From Flavobacterium sp. 140616W15 (GTDB lineage Bacteria; Bacteroidota; Bacteroidia; Flavobacteriales; Flavobacteriaceae), in contig NZ_CP033068.1 of assembly GCF_003668995.1 (NCBI RefSeq), forward strand, positions 3,100,001-3,164,000: a stretch of DNA of 64,000 nt, given 5' to 3'. Position 1 is the stretch's first letter. Each line of letters starts with the position of its first letter. The notes under the pieces were generated by a model. That model searched no databases, was not told where the DNA came from, and worked only from the letters and a program-made list of their open reading frames with translations. Made by a program: the position numbers and the translations under genes. This document shows positions 25,428 through 33,811 of the stretch, one piece after another.

Positions 25428-26132
25428 ATGATTCTGGCACTATCAAACATTATGAATGCCGATTATACAAAACTAGACAATCCGGCTTGGTATTCTTTAT
25501 CCGAAACACACCAAGAATTTTCAATAAACTACAATACTATCAAATTTTACAATCCTGATTATTGCCCTTTCGGTGGATTTATAGCATCTGAAAACATTTC
25601 TGAATCTATTGGTGAATATTCTGAATTAACAGATGGCTTTTTTGTTGTTGGCGAAAAACCTCAACTTCCAAATCAACTAAAATTAAACAGAGAATTAATC
25701 TGTTTGCAAATGATTCTCAATAATCGAATAAATGTTGAGATAAAAGAAGAGATCATTGCTCTTACAACCAGCAACCATATTGAAGCTTTATTTGAATTGG
25801 TTAATTTGGTTCAACCTGGTTATTTTAAAAGACAAACTGCTTTGCTAGGCAAGTATTTCGGAATCTTTAAAAACAATAAACTTATTGCAGTTACTGGCGA
25901 ACGTATGAAAATGAATGATTTTACCGAAGTAAGTGCAATCGTTACACATCCTGACCATACGGGACAAGGATACGCCAAACAATTAATCGCTCATGCTGTA
26001 AATATTATTTTTGATCAAAACAAAATTCCTTATTTGCATGTAGTAGAAAACAATATTGGCGCAATAAAACTATACGAAAAACTAGGATTTACAACCAGAC
26101 GAAAAATGAGTCTTTGGCACATTTCTAAATAA
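25428..26132 (+). CDS. GNAT family N-acetyltransferase (FR47-like)
   Basis: A 234-residue protein with the acetyltransferase domain in the C-terminal half. SAIVTHPDHTGQGYAKQLIAHAV is the acetyl-CoA binding motif A (Q/R-x-x-G-x-G/A), and LHVVENNIGAIKLYEKLGFTTRR is motif B. The N-terminal half (PFGGFIASENISESIGEYSELTDGFFVVGE) is a degenerate second GNAT-like region. A start eight codons later (MNADYTKLDNP) is equally possible. Substrate unknown. Followed after 12 bases by a DinB-like gene, suggesting co-transcription. Confidence 0.87.
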   Translation: MILALSNIMNADYTKLDNPAWYSLSETHQEFSINYNTIKFYNPDYCPFGGFIASENISESIGEYSELTDGFFVVGEKPQLPNQLKLNRELICLQMILNNRINVEIKEEIIALTTSNHIEALFELVNLVQPGYFKRQTALLGKYFGIFKNNKLIAVTGERMKMNDFTEVSAIVTHPDHTGQGYAKQLIAHAVNIIFDQNKIPYLHVVENNIGAIKLYEKLGFTTRRKMSLWHISK

Positions 26133-26144
26133 AAGGTTAACGAT

Positions 26145-26630
26145 ATGACAAAAACATTTAGACACGGAGCAACTGGGGCATTACTTGATGTATATGAAGG
26201 AGCAATTAGAGATTTACAACAGACTATCTCGGATATTTCAGATGCAGAACTTATAATCATTGTAGACAGCCAAACTACGGACGATAGCTGTAAATCAATC
26301 CAGACAATTTTATCCCATGTTGTTTGTTCTGCTTATGCTTACGGTATTTATATCCGACAATTTAAGGGTGAAACTATAGATTTTCAAAATGAAATATTTC
26401 ATACTTCTATACAAGATTATAACAATCACTTGGATGATTCCTTTATTTTTATGATTGATTCCTTTAAAGATATAAAAGATAATCAGCTTGAGGAATCGGA
26501 CAACAATAAAAAGCTAACCACTTCTTGGGGGCAAGTTTATGATATCGAACAAATAGTAGAGCATGCCATTGTACACGTTTTAAGGCATCGCCGTCAAATA
26601 GAAAAATATAAAATCATCGTACGTCAATAA
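26145..26630 (+). CDS. DinB-like four-helix bundle protein
   Basis: A 161-residue protein whose helices follow the DinB/YfiT pattern: an early helix DVYEGAIRDLQQTISDISDAEL, a helix with the first metal ligand position SCKSIQTILSHVVCSAYAYGIYIRQ (His in LSHVV), and a final helix QIVEHAIVHVLRHRRQIEKY with EHAIVHVLRHRRQ providing two more histidines. The His-x(n)-H-x3-H arrangement suggests a metal site; some relatives are metal-dependent thiol transferases, others have no known reaction. Cytoplasmic. Twelve bases behind the acetyltransferase. Confidence 0.85.
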   Translation: MTKTFRHGATGALLDVYEGAIRDLQQTISDISDAELIIIVDSQTTDDSCKSIQTILSHVVCSAYAYGIYIRQFKGETIDFQNEIFHTSIQDYNNHLDDSFIFMIDSFKDIKDNQLEESDNNKKLTTSWGQVYDIEQIVEHAIVHVLRHRRQIEKYKIIVRQ

Positions 26631-26648
26631 TACATCACCAAAAAAATC

Positions 26649-27530
26649 ATGAAAAAAATATTCTACATCTTTATCTTCCTTTTATATAGCAACCTTAATT
26701 TTGCTCAAACAAAAAGCAAGCAAACTCCAAATGAAAACCAACCGATAGTTCTTGGTATCACTGATAAATTAAAATCGACAGAACTGGGAGAAACGAGAAC
26801 TATAAACATATACTTACCCCAGGGATACAATAAAAAAGATACTTTAAAATATCCCGTTATATATATCCTTGATGGTGGCGTCGAAGAGGACTTTATTCAT
26901 ATTACAGGAATTGTCCGATTTAATACTGAAGAATGGATTGCGAGATTCCCTAAATCTATTGTGGTTGGAATAGAAAATACTAATCGAAGACGCGACTTTA
27001 CATTTAGCGTTCCTAATTTAGACTTTGTAGAAAAAATGGGGTTCAAGAAACAAAACTTCCCTCAATATGGTGGATCTGAAAAATACATTGCTTTTCTTGA
27101 AAAGGAACTGCAACCTTATATCGATAAAAAATTCAATACGAGTAATCATAAAACTGTCATCGGTGAATCGTTGGCTGGACTTTTGGCAACTGAAATTTTA
27201 TTAAAGCATCGCAATTTATTTGACAACTATATAATCATAGCTCCAAGTTTATGGTGGGGAGATCAATCATTATTAACAGAAGCTCCCAAATTGCTTAAAG
27301 CAAAAGAAAATAAACCTGCACTAGTATATATTGCTGCTTGCGATAAAGACGAAGATAAAACTATGTATGACGTTGCTATGTCCCTAAGCGAAACGCTAAA
27401 ACAAAATGATGAAAAGAATACTAAAGTGTATTATGACTATATACAAAATGAAATACATTCAACCGTAATGCATCAAGCAGTTTACAATGGTTTTAAAGCC
27501 TTTTATCCAAAAAGCATATATCAGAAATAA
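26649..27530 (+). CDS. Exported esterase (IroE/Fes-like alpha/beta hydrolase)
   Basis: A 293-residue protein with a signal peptide (MKKIFYIFIFLLYSNLNFAQ) and the esterase D/enterobactin esterase fold. RTINIYLPQGYNKKDTLKYPVIYILDGG is the characteristic opening, SIVVGIENTNRRRDFTF follows, GESLAGLLA carries the nucleophile serine, and a C-terminal His in NEIHSTVMHQAVYNGF completes a likely triad. Related enzymes hydrolyse siderophores or acyl esters in the periplasm; no siderophore genes are near. It starts 18 bases after the DinB gene. Confidence 0.88.
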   Translation: MKKIFYIFIFLLYSNLNFAQTKSKQTPNENQPIVLGITDKLKSTELGETRTINIYLPQGYNKKDTLKYPVIYILDGGVEEDFIHITGIVRFNTEEWIARFPKSIVVGIENTNRRRDFTFSVPNLDFVEKMGFKKQNFPQYGGSEKYIAFLEKELQPYIDKKFNTSNHKTVIGESLAGLLATEILLKHRNLFDNYIIIAPSLWWGDQSLLTEAPKLLKAKENKPALVYIAACDKDEDKTMYDVAMSLSETLKQNDEKNTKVYYDYIQNEIHSTVMHQAVYNGFKAFYPKSIYQK

Positions 27531-27573
27531 AACCAAAAGATATTTATTGCACAGAATACACTAACACCCTTGT

Positions 27574-27936
27574 ATGAACATTAATAAAAAAAGGACTCTA
27601 AGCAAGAAAAATATATTTCTTATTATTCTGTTTGCGTTCCTTACTGTTTTATTCTTCACACCACTTTTAAGAAATATATTTTCTTTAGTTATCGAGAAAG
27701 AATACTTTATCCCGAAGCAATCTTCTATTTTCACTTTTAATGAAACGGTGCATAATGATGGTTCAAGTGATGTATGGAGATATGGAGAAGATTATACTAA
27801 TTATTACTTTAACTTAAGTGATACTAATAATAGTGTGCTTGTTTTCCCTAAAAAAGATATTGATAATTGTACAGCGTTTAATCCTGAAGACATAACTACT
27901 TGGTGTGGATTGAAAGTACCCAAAATGGAACTTTAA
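27574..27936 (+). CDS. Hypothetical single-pass membrane protein
   Basis: A 120-residue protein with a basic N-terminus (MNINKKRTLSKKN), one membrane helix (IFLIILFAFLTVLFFTPLL, 14-32) and a short extracytoplasmic domain rich in Asp and Asn (NDGSSDVWRYGEDYTNYYFNL). It ends ITTWCGLKVPKMEL. A different frame is open over the stop for another 45 codons (VWIESTQNGTLKLASKY), so a 3' frameshift is conceivable but there is no comparison to support it. I do not recognise the family. Confidence 0.55.
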   Translation: MNINKKRTLSKKNIFLIILFAFLTVLFFTPLLRNIFSLVIEKEYFIPKQSSIFTFNETVHNDGSSDVWRYGEDYTNYYFNLSDTNNSVLVFPKKDIDNCTAFNPEDITTWCGLKVPKMEL

Positions 27937-28014
27937 AATTAGCTTCTAAATATACCAAACATTCCCGCGAAATAAAACTAATTAACCCAACCCTTATAGT
28001 AACACTAAAACTAA

Positions 28015-28971
28015 ATGAAACATATTGCACTTTACTTTTTATTATTTCTAAGCTCAAATGTATTTTCTCAATCAAACGACGATTTATTAAGGTTTAGCTA
28101 CGAAATGTATAAAGATTATAAAAATCCTACTCTCGAAAAAGTAAAATCGATTGTATATAATCCTGATATAACTTTCATTAAATCAAAATACAGTAAAGAG
28201 TCCTTGGTTACTTATATCGATTTTTTTATTACAAACGCAAAAATCTCATTAGTACAAAAAGATAAAAACCAACTCGATGTTTTATTAAATTCTGATTTCC
28301 CAACCTATTATCAGGAAGAATTGTTTGGCATCGTTAATTTAAAAAGAAAAAACAGTGCAATAACAGACTCCAAGGGCAAAGAAATCAAAATGGCAAATTC
28401 CAATTCCAATAGTATGGGAGGAAAAATAAAAGAAAATTCTAATTCTGAACTTGAATACAGAAGTATCGAAAACCAGACCGTTGCTTTTGCTAATAATGCA
28501 AATATAAAAGGTGACATTACCTATGAACTATCATTTATAACTGATTACTCTACTCAGAAATTAACAAAGCAAGATATTGGAAAAACTATCGTTTTAAACC
28601 ATCTAAAATATGAAGTCTCAGAAATAGCTGGTAATAAGATTATTCTAAAAAAACTCTATGATTTTAAATATGATGGAAACATTAAAATACTATTATTTGA
28701 CAAAAATAAAAAACTAATAGTATCCGATAATAGCAACAGAGCTCAAAATTCACTTCTCTTCACAGGAGGAATAGATAGTACTTATTATAATTTTATCTCA
28801 AAAAACCCAAATGCTACTTTTGATGAATTTAAGAAATATATAAAGCCTGAAAATGTGATGCCTAAAAATCCAGAATATATCATGCTTGCAGTAGTTTCAA
28901 ACTTAGATAATGAATTTATTATTTATGAACCTGAATATAATGCCTCTAAAGAATTTAAAGTAAAATTATAA
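28015..28971 (+). CDS. Hypothetical exported protein
   Basis: A 318-residue protein with a signal peptide (MKHIALYFLLFLSSNVFSQ) and no membrane segment afterward. The mature part is Asn- and Lys-rich, with a low-complexity Ser/Asn stretch (MANSNSNSMGGKIKENSNSE, about 125-144) followed by a likely beta-rich domain (TVAFANNANIKGDITYELSF, KLYDFKYDGNIKILLFDKNK, DSTYYNFI). No known domain recognised. Likely periplasmic. It lies 78 bases after the membrane protein and 46 bases before the DUF6891 gene. Confidence 0.65.
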   Translation: MKHIALYFLLFLSSNVFSQSNDDLLRFSYEMYKDYKNPTLEKVKSIVYNPDITFIKSKYSKESLVTYIDFFITNAKISLVQKDKNQLDVLLNSDFPTYYQEELFGIVNLKRKNSAITDSKGKEIKMANSNSNSMGGKIKENSNSELEYRSIENQTVAFANNANIKGDITYELSFITDYSTQKLTKQDIGKTIVLNHLKYEVSEIAGNKIILKKLYDFKYDGNIKILLFDKNKKLIVSDNSNRAQNSLLFTGGIDSTYYNFISKNPNATFDEFKKYIKPENVMPKNPEYIMLAVVSNLDNEFIIYEPEYNASKEFKVKL

Positions 28972-29017
28972 TACCTCATTATAAGATAAATTACCTCAAT
29001 CAATAAATTTAAAAATC

Positions 29018-29659
29018 ATGACCGAAGATCAAGAATACATATACGATTCATTAGTAAACCAAATAAAAATGGGATTTTTTCCTATTGATGAGATTAAAGA
29101 TATGATTTGGGAACAAGTGGAAGATGAAGGAATGGAAGATGATATCTCAGAAAAATGGGTAAACAAAACTATTGATGCAGAATTTAAAAAACACCAAGAA
29201 GCAAGTAAAATTTGGAAATCACCAACAGATACCGAAAGACTTGTAAAAGCTTTCAATGAGTTGAGCAAATCAAATATTATTGCACTACATAATGCAGGCT
29301 ACACCACTAGCGAAGGCGAATATGAAGTTGTTGAGGTAGAAATAGAATTAAGAAAACAACAAGTACAATCCGATGGATATTGTTTTTACCACCAACAAGA
29401 TTTAGAAAGAGCTATTGATCCTGATAGCAGAAACTTAATGATAGCGTTCCAAAAAATTGACAATTCGGATGATGCCGTTACAATAGAAGTAGGTAAAAAA
29501 GTTGCCGAAAAACTAAAAGATAATGGTTTTGAAGTCATTTGGGATGGAACTGCTCTTACAAAAATAGAGATTCCGAATTTTGATTGGCAAAAAATTTATA
29601 GTGACTCGGATGAAGATTTACTAAATCATAATAGAGTATTGCCTTTTATGGTATTGTAA
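29018..29659 (+). CDS. DUF6891 family protein
   Basis: A 213-residue acidic cytoplasmic protein. The N-terminal 60 residues (EDQEYIYDSLVNQIKMGFFP, DEIKDMIWEQVEDEGMEDD) and the central LVKAFNELSKSNIIALHNAGYTTSEGEYEVVEVE, DGYCFYHQQDLERAIDPDSRNLMIAF and VGKKVAEKLKDNGFEVIWDGTALTKIEI segments fit the pattern I associate with DUF6891. The GYCFYHQQDLERA motif is distinctive. Function unknown. It ends before a gap with repeat DNA. Confidence 0.75.
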   Translation: MTEDQEYIYDSLVNQIKMGFFPIDEIKDMIWEQVEDEGMEDDISEKWVNKTIDAEFKKHQEASKIWKSPTDTERLVKAFNELSKSNIIALHNAGYTTSEGEYEVVEVEIELRKQQVQSDGYCFYHQQDLERAIDPDSRNLMIAFQKIDNSDDAVTIEVGKKVAEKLKDNGFEVIWDGTALTKIEIPNFDWQKIYSDSDEDLLNHNRVLPFMVL

Positions 29660-30038
29660 TTCTGTTAGCCACCTCATAGTCTTTGACAAAGTTCAAAACT
29701 GTCACAAAGATATACGCGTATTACAGGTTATGTAAAGTAGTAGCTTTCTAATCTTGCTTTTCTCGCAATCTTGTCATTTCGAAGAAAGAGAAATCTCCAC
29801 AAGAAACTCCATAATCTTAGTCGAGCTACTAACGGAGATTCTTCGTTCCTCAGAAAGACAAGATCAGGGTTACTTTATGCGCAAACCTATATTACGTAGA
29901 CGCACTGTGGTACGTCTCTACAGGAAACTTTGAACCTTAGAAGAACCTTCCTCTTTTTTACAAAAAAATTAACATTACACTTATTCTTACAAGCACTAAA
30001 TCCTATTATATTTGACTGATCATTTTAGAACTATCTAG
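29660..30038. repeat. Intergenic repeat-bearing block, no gene
   Basis: About 380 bases with no coding frame. At 29774-29865 it has CTTGTCATTTCGAAGAAAGA followed by GAAATCTCC and CAAGAAACTCCATAATCTTA, close to the block at 18592-18675. The ends are inverted repeats (CTTGTCATTTCGAAGAA against TTCTTCG and AGAAAGACAAG), so the unit can fold into a long hairpin. Probably a REP/MITE-like dispersed element. Confidence 0.6.
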
Positions 30039-30070
30039 AAATGAAATCATCAACATTCAAAAAAACCAAA

Positions 30071-30283
30071 ATGACAAAAGTAATCACTATTCTAACTATT
30101 GCTCTATTTAGTATGGGTGTTAGTGCTCAAGAAGCTAATCCAACTGCTAAAAAAGAAGCTACAACAAAAACGATGAGCAAAGCTGACATTGAAAAATGTA
30201 AAGCTAAATGCAAAGCCGATGGAAAAAAATGCGATAAAGACATGGCTAAAAAAGATGCCAAAAAATGTTGCTCTAAAAAGTAA
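30071..30283 (+). CDS. Small exported lysine- and cysteine-rich protein
   Basis: A 70-residue protein starting at MTKVITILTIALFSMGVSAQ (30071), which is a clean signal peptide; an ATG ten codons earlier would put basic residues before it. The mature 50 residues are very rich in Lys with five Cys: EKCKAKCKADGKKCDKDMAKKDAKKCCSKK. The clustered cysteines suggest metal binding or disulphides, but neither can be shown from sequence. It ends with a strong terminator 19 bases after the stop, so it is a monocistronic, probably well-expressed gene. Confidence 0.7.
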   Translation: MTKVITILTIALFSMGVSAQEANPTAKKEATTKTMSKADIEKCKAKCKADGKKCDKDMAKKDAKKCCSKK

Positions 30284-30301
30284 TCCTTTTTAAGTCCATA
30301 A

Positions 30302-30332
30302 AAAAAAGCCTCAGGAAACTGAAGCTTTTTTT
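30302..30332 (+). terminator. Rho-independent terminator
   Basis: A-rich 5' arm with AGCCTCAG pairs with CTGAAGCT around a GAAA loop, followed by T7. The A/T-rich flanks make it usable from both sides by the convergent DUF4442 gene. Confidence 0.75.
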
Positions 30333-30354
30333 ATATCTCATTATTTGATATATT

Positions 30355-30807
30355 TTATTTCACTCGAACACTCCACTCAAAATCCATTTCGGATACTTGA
30401 ATTCCTTTTTCATCGGTCCCTATAGATTTCATCCAAAAAGTTTGTCCCTCTCCAGTTTCGATTGTTCTTTGTATGGCTTCGGCTATTAAATGACCGTCAT
30501 TGCATACGAATGTAATCCTTCCAGTTGCTTTTTTAGTAAAGTTCCCTTTATTATTGGCTACAAGCATCGAAATTTTTCGTCCGCTTTTTTGAATTCCGGA
30601 TATTACCAATGCACCTGTCGTAAGCTCAGCGGCCATCGCTTGTACTGCAAAATACATAGAATTGAATGGATTCTGATTTATCCAACGGTGCTTTACCGTT
30701 ACGACGCATTTATTCTCGTCGATTTCTTTTACACGTACCCCACAAATAAAGGCCGATGGTAATTTGAATAATACAAATTTGTTGAGTTTAGAAACTGAAA
30801 TTGCCAT
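30355..30807 (-). CDS. DUF4442 protein (hot-dog thioesterase-like)
   Basis: A 150-residue protein starting at MAISVSKLNKFVLFKLPSAFICGVRV (30807); an upstream Met 26 codons earlier gives an unconvincing extension. The pattern FKLPSAFICGVRVKEIDENKCVVTVKHRWINQNPFNSMYFAVQAMAAELTTGALV is that of the DUF4442/hot-dog thioesterase-like family, including the NPFNSMYFAVQAMAAE helix that in hot-dog enzymes holds the catalytic acidic residue. Likely acts on acyl-CoA or a similar ester; substrate unknown. Convergent with the Lys/Cys-rich gene. Confidence 0.82.
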   Translation of the reverse strand: MAISVSKLNKFVLFKLPSAFICGVRVKEIDENKCVVTVKHRWINQNPFNSMYFAVQAMAAELTTGALVISGIQKSGRKISMLVANNKGNFTKKATGRITFVCNDGHLIAEAIQRTIETGEGQTFWMKSIGTDEKGIQVSEMDFEWSVRVK

Positions 30808-31002
30808 TAGATTTATTTTTTTATGTAAAAATACAAAAAAACTATGCGCGCACAATAAATTGTTTTCACTTTCATGGATCACCAATGAATACGGCTACTC
30901 ACACTGATTTTCAATGCTTTTTTGAATGAATCCAAATCTTAAACTTGTTAAAATTTTGTTAATAATTAGTACTATGTAAAACAAGATACTGTCTTTTAGC
31001 CA

Positions 31003-31010
31003 TATATTTG
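31003..31010 (+). promoter_or_regulatory. -7 promoter element before the DUF4870 gene
   Basis: TATATTTG, exact TAnnTTTG match, 28 bases before the ATG at 31039. Confidence 0.5.
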
Positions 31011-31038
31011 TATAAGAAATTACTATATACTTTTAATC

Positions 31039-31518
31039 ATGGAAACATCAACACCACTAATCATGGAAACATCATCAGAAAGAAACTTCGCAACGTTTAC
31101 TCATTTGAGTACATTAACTCAATATTTCATTCCGTTTGGGAATTATATTTTCCCAATACTATTATGGTCGAGTAAAAAAGACAAATCAGAATTTGTGGAT
31201 CATCATGGTAAACAAGCTTTAAATTTTCAGTTAAGTTTATTGCTATACACTTTGATTCTTGCATTAATCGCTATTCCAATTTTTGTTTTTGTAATCTTCA
31301 AGAACATTCCAATGGATGTAATTATTAATGACAATGATTTTACAATGAATAATTTTAATCTTAGCGACAATATCGGAATCTTAAGTATTGGAGTTTTAGC
31401 AATCTTAATTTTTGGAATGCTTAAAGTAGTTGAGTTCTTCTTGGTTATTTATGCTTCGATAAAAGCTTCGAACGGTGAATTATACAAATACCCGCTTACG
31501 ATTCCTTTTATTAAGTAA
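31039..31518 (+). CDS. DUF4870 (Tic20-like) membrane protein
   Basis: A 159-residue membrane protein. RNFATFTHLSTLTQYFIPFGNYIFPILLWSSKKDKSEFVDHHGKQALNFQLSL is the hallmark of DUF4870: a first helix, then the W-x(5-7)-[ED]-F-V-D-x-[HQ]-[GA]-K-x-A-[LI]-N-F-Q-L block. Two more hydrophobic segments follow (LLLYTLILALIAIPIFVFVIF; ISIGVLAILIFGMLKVVEFFLVIYASIKA). The family is widespread and of unknown function. The short duplicated start METSTPLIMETSSE gives two possible ATGs. It precedes the PadR-PspC operon, with a repeat element between. Confidence 0.88.
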   Translation: METSTPLIMETSSERNFATFTHLSTLTQYFIPFGNYIFPILLWSSKKDKSEFVDHHGKQALNFQLSLLLYTLILALIAIPIFVFVIFKNIPMDVIINDNDFTMNNFNLSDNIGILSIGVLAILIFGMLKVVEFFLVIYASIKASNGELYKYPLTIPFIK

Positions 31519-31585
31519 TATTTATCCTTCGACTCATCTCTTGATGACAAGATAAATAGTTAAAAGTTATATACAATATATGAGT

Positions 31586-31662
31586 CTAGCCCTGATAGAA
31601 GCGGCATCCTTTTTCTGGCTCTTTTTGCCAGAAAAAGATATAGCGGAGAGCAGGAAATAGCT
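31586..31662. repeat. Palindromic dispersed-type element
   Basis: An imperfect palindrome. CTAGCCCTGATAGAAGCGGC on the left is mirrored by AGCGGAGAGCAGGAAATAG on the right, with an inner stem CTTTTTCTGGC / GCCAGAAAAAG (T5 and A5) at about 31609-31638. I recall similar CTAGCCC...GATAG...GCGGG...AGG units in intergenic DNA of flavobacteria. Only one copy is present here. Confidence 0.55.
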
Positions 31663-31743
31663 TCAAAAAAAAATCATCAATCAATCACAATCAATCATCG
31701 ATCAAAAAACGAATCGTCAATCTAAACAAAACAAAATGAAATT

Positions 31744-32076
31744 ATGAACATTGAAAACACAAAAGCACAGATGCGCAAAGGTGTTCTTGAGTTTTGTATC
31801 TTATCTGTACTGAAAGAAAAAGATGCTTATACATCGGAAATATTAGACACTTTGAAAAACGCAAAATTACTGGTTGTAGAAGGAACTATTTATCCATTAT
31901 TAACCAGATTGAAAAACGACGGTTTACTTAATTATCGCTGGGAAGAATCGACTTCAGGACCACCACGAAAATATTATGGATTAACCGAAATAGGTCAAAC
32001 ATTTTTAAACGAACTAAATGGTACCTGGAATGAACTTTCGGATGCTGTAACACTAATCACCAATCAAAAACAATAG
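31744..32076 (+). CDS. PadR-family transcriptional regulator
   Basis: A 110-residue winged-helix DNA-binding protein: MRKGVLEFCILSVLKEKDAYTSEILDTLKNAKLLVVEGTIYPLLTRLKNDGLLNYRWEESTSGPPRKYYGLTEIG contains the complete PadR pattern, including EGTIYPLLxRLxxxGLL and the G-P-P-R-K-Y-Y beta-wing. The next gene starts two bases after its stop, so it is in the same operon as PspC and GIN proteins and most likely represses this operon. Inducing signal unknown. Length is normal for the short PadR-N group. Confidence 0.93.
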   Translation: MNIENTKAQMRKGVLEFCILSVLKEKDAYTSEILDTLKNAKLLVVEGTIYPLLTRLKNDGLLNYRWEESTSGPPRKYYGLTEIGQTFLNELNGTWNELSDAVTLITNQKQ

Positions 32077-32078
32077 TC

Positions 32079-33809
32079 ATGAACAAAACTGTAAATATTA
32101 ACTTAGGAGGCATGTTCTTTCATATAGATGAAGATGCATACTTGAAACTGACGCGCTATTTTGACGCTATAAAACGTTCTTTAGGTAACTCTTCTGGTAA
32201 AGACGAAATCATTAAAGACATTGAAATGCGTGTATCGGAATTATTAACCGAGAAACAAAAGAGTGAAAAACACGTTGTAGGTTTAAAAGATGTAGATGAG
32301 GTTATTGCAGTAATGGGACAACCTGAAGACTACATTCTAGAAGAAGAGGCTAATTCATCTAATCAATCATTTAGCGACTCTGGAACTAGAAGAACCAAAA
32401 AATTATACCGCGATAAAGAAAAAGGTATGATTGGCGGTGTAGCAACAGGTTTGGGACATTATTTTGGGATAGACCCAGTTTGGTTAAAAATTATGTTCTT
32501 GATATTTGTTTTTGCTGGATTTGGAACTGGTATCATAGCTTATATCGTTTTATGGATTGTAACTCCCGAAGCTGTAACAACTTCGGAAAAACTAGAAATG
32601 ACTGGTGAGCCTGTTACAATTTCGAATATCGAAAAAAAGGTACGTGAAGAAATTGAATCTCTTTCGGATAAATTCAAAAATGCCGATTATGACAAAATGG
32701 GAAACCAAGTTAAGTCGGGTGCCGAAAGAATAGGAAGTGGTTTTAGTGATTTTATTATGACTATTTTTAAAATCTTTGCTAAGTTTTTAGGAATTATTTT
32801 AATCATCTCTGGAATAACAGTATTGATGTTTTTGTTAATCGGAGTTTTTACTCTAGGAACGAATCTTTTTGTTGAATTTCCTTGGCAAAACTTTGTAGAT
32901 GCAGGTAACTTTACTGACTACCCTATCTGGATGTTTGGTTTATTGATGTTCTTTGCTGTTGGAATTCCGTTTTTCTTTATGACCCTATTAGGTTTTAAAT
33001 TATTGGCTCCAAACATGAAATCTATAGGTAATATTGCAAAATACACCTTACTTGCTATTTGGATTATTGCAATGGCATTAGCAATAAGTATTGGTATAAA
33101 ACAAGCTACTGAGGTTTCATATGAAAACAAAACTGTTCAAAAATATCCTTTAAACATTAAACCGACGGATACTCTTCTTGTAAAATTTAAATACAATGAT
33201 TATTACTCAAAAGATCTGAATCATCGTGATGATTTCGAATTTGTACAAGACTCTGTAAACAACCAATTGATATATTCTACTAATATAAGTTTGCATGTAT
33301 TACACACAGACGAAAAAACAGCATATATTCAGATCGAAAAAAATGCCAGAGGAAAATCTTTTATGGATGCTAAACAAAGAGCTGAAAAGATTAACTATAA
33401 ATTTGAAATAAAAGGGAATCAACTACTACTTGACAACTATCTTTTAACTGATGTTAAGAACAAATTCAGAGATCAAGAAGTAAACATATACTTATACTTA
33501 CCTGAAGGGCAATTATTAAAACCAGATGCTTCGGTAGAAGATTATGATGAGTCTGATAATGATTTCTTTAATCTGCATTTTAGTTCTGACGATTACATCT
33601 ATAAAGTAGGAAGTTCTAAAATTAAATGCCTGAACTGCCCTATTTCTGAAAATGGTTTTGATGATGTAGAAATGAATCAAGAGACCAATGCAAACGATAC
33701 TATAAATGAAGTTTCGGTTAAAATAAATGGAAAAGAAGTCCTGAATGGAAAAAAAACTTCAGGACACTTGACTACAGATAAAAACGGAGTTATAATTAAA
33801 ATTAACTAA
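32079..33809 (+). CDS. PspC-domain membrane protein with long C-terminal region
   Basis: A 576-residue inner-membrane protein. Residues 1-90 form an N-terminal domain (VNINLGGMFFHIDEDAYLKLTRYFDAIKRSL, with DIEMRVSELL); residues about 105-165 are a PspC domain (LYRDKEKGMIGGVATGLGHYFGIDPVWLKIMFLIFVFAGFGTGIIAYIVLW); further helices follow at about 230-265, 280-305 and 315-340; the last 230 residues are extracytoplasmic beta domains with KYNDYYSKDLNHRD and YDESDNDFFNLHFSSDD. PspC proteins in other phyla respond to envelope stress. Co-transcribed with PadR (2-base gap) and a GIN protein (2-base gap). Confidence 0.9.
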   Translation: MNKTVNINLGGMFFHIDEDAYLKLTRYFDAIKRSLGNSSGKDEIIKDIEMRVSELLTEKQKSEKHVVGLKDVDEVIAVMGQPEDYILEEEANSSNQSFSDSGTRRTKKLYRDKEKGMIGGVATGLGHYFGIDPVWLKIMFLIFVFAGFGTGIIAYIVLWIVTPEAVTTSEKLEMTGEPVTISNIEKKVREEIESLSDKFKNADYDKMGNQVKSGAERIGSGFSDFIMTIFKIFAKFLGIILIISGITVLMFLLIGVFTLGTNLFVEFPWQNFVDAGNFTDYPIWMFGLLMFFAVGIPFFFMTLLGFKLLAPNMKSIGNIAKYTLLAIWIIAMALAISIGIKQATEVSYENKTVQKYPLNIKPTDTLLVKFKYNDYYSKDLNHRDDFEFVQDSVNNQLIYSTNISLHVLHTDEKTAYIQIEKNARGKSFMDAKQRAEKINYKFEIKGNQLLLDNYLLTDVKNKFRDQEVNIYLYLPEGQLLKPDASVEDYDESDNDFFNLHFSSDDYIYKVGSSKIKCLNCPISENGFDDVEMNQETNANDTINEVSVKINGKEVLNGKKTSGHLTTDKNGVIIKIN

Positions 33810-33811
33810 TC

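Noticed and set aside
27900..28097. Frame overlapping the end of the 120-residue membrane protein
   Set aside because: No start context or family similarity and it overlaps the next gene; noted only as a possible 3' frameshift.
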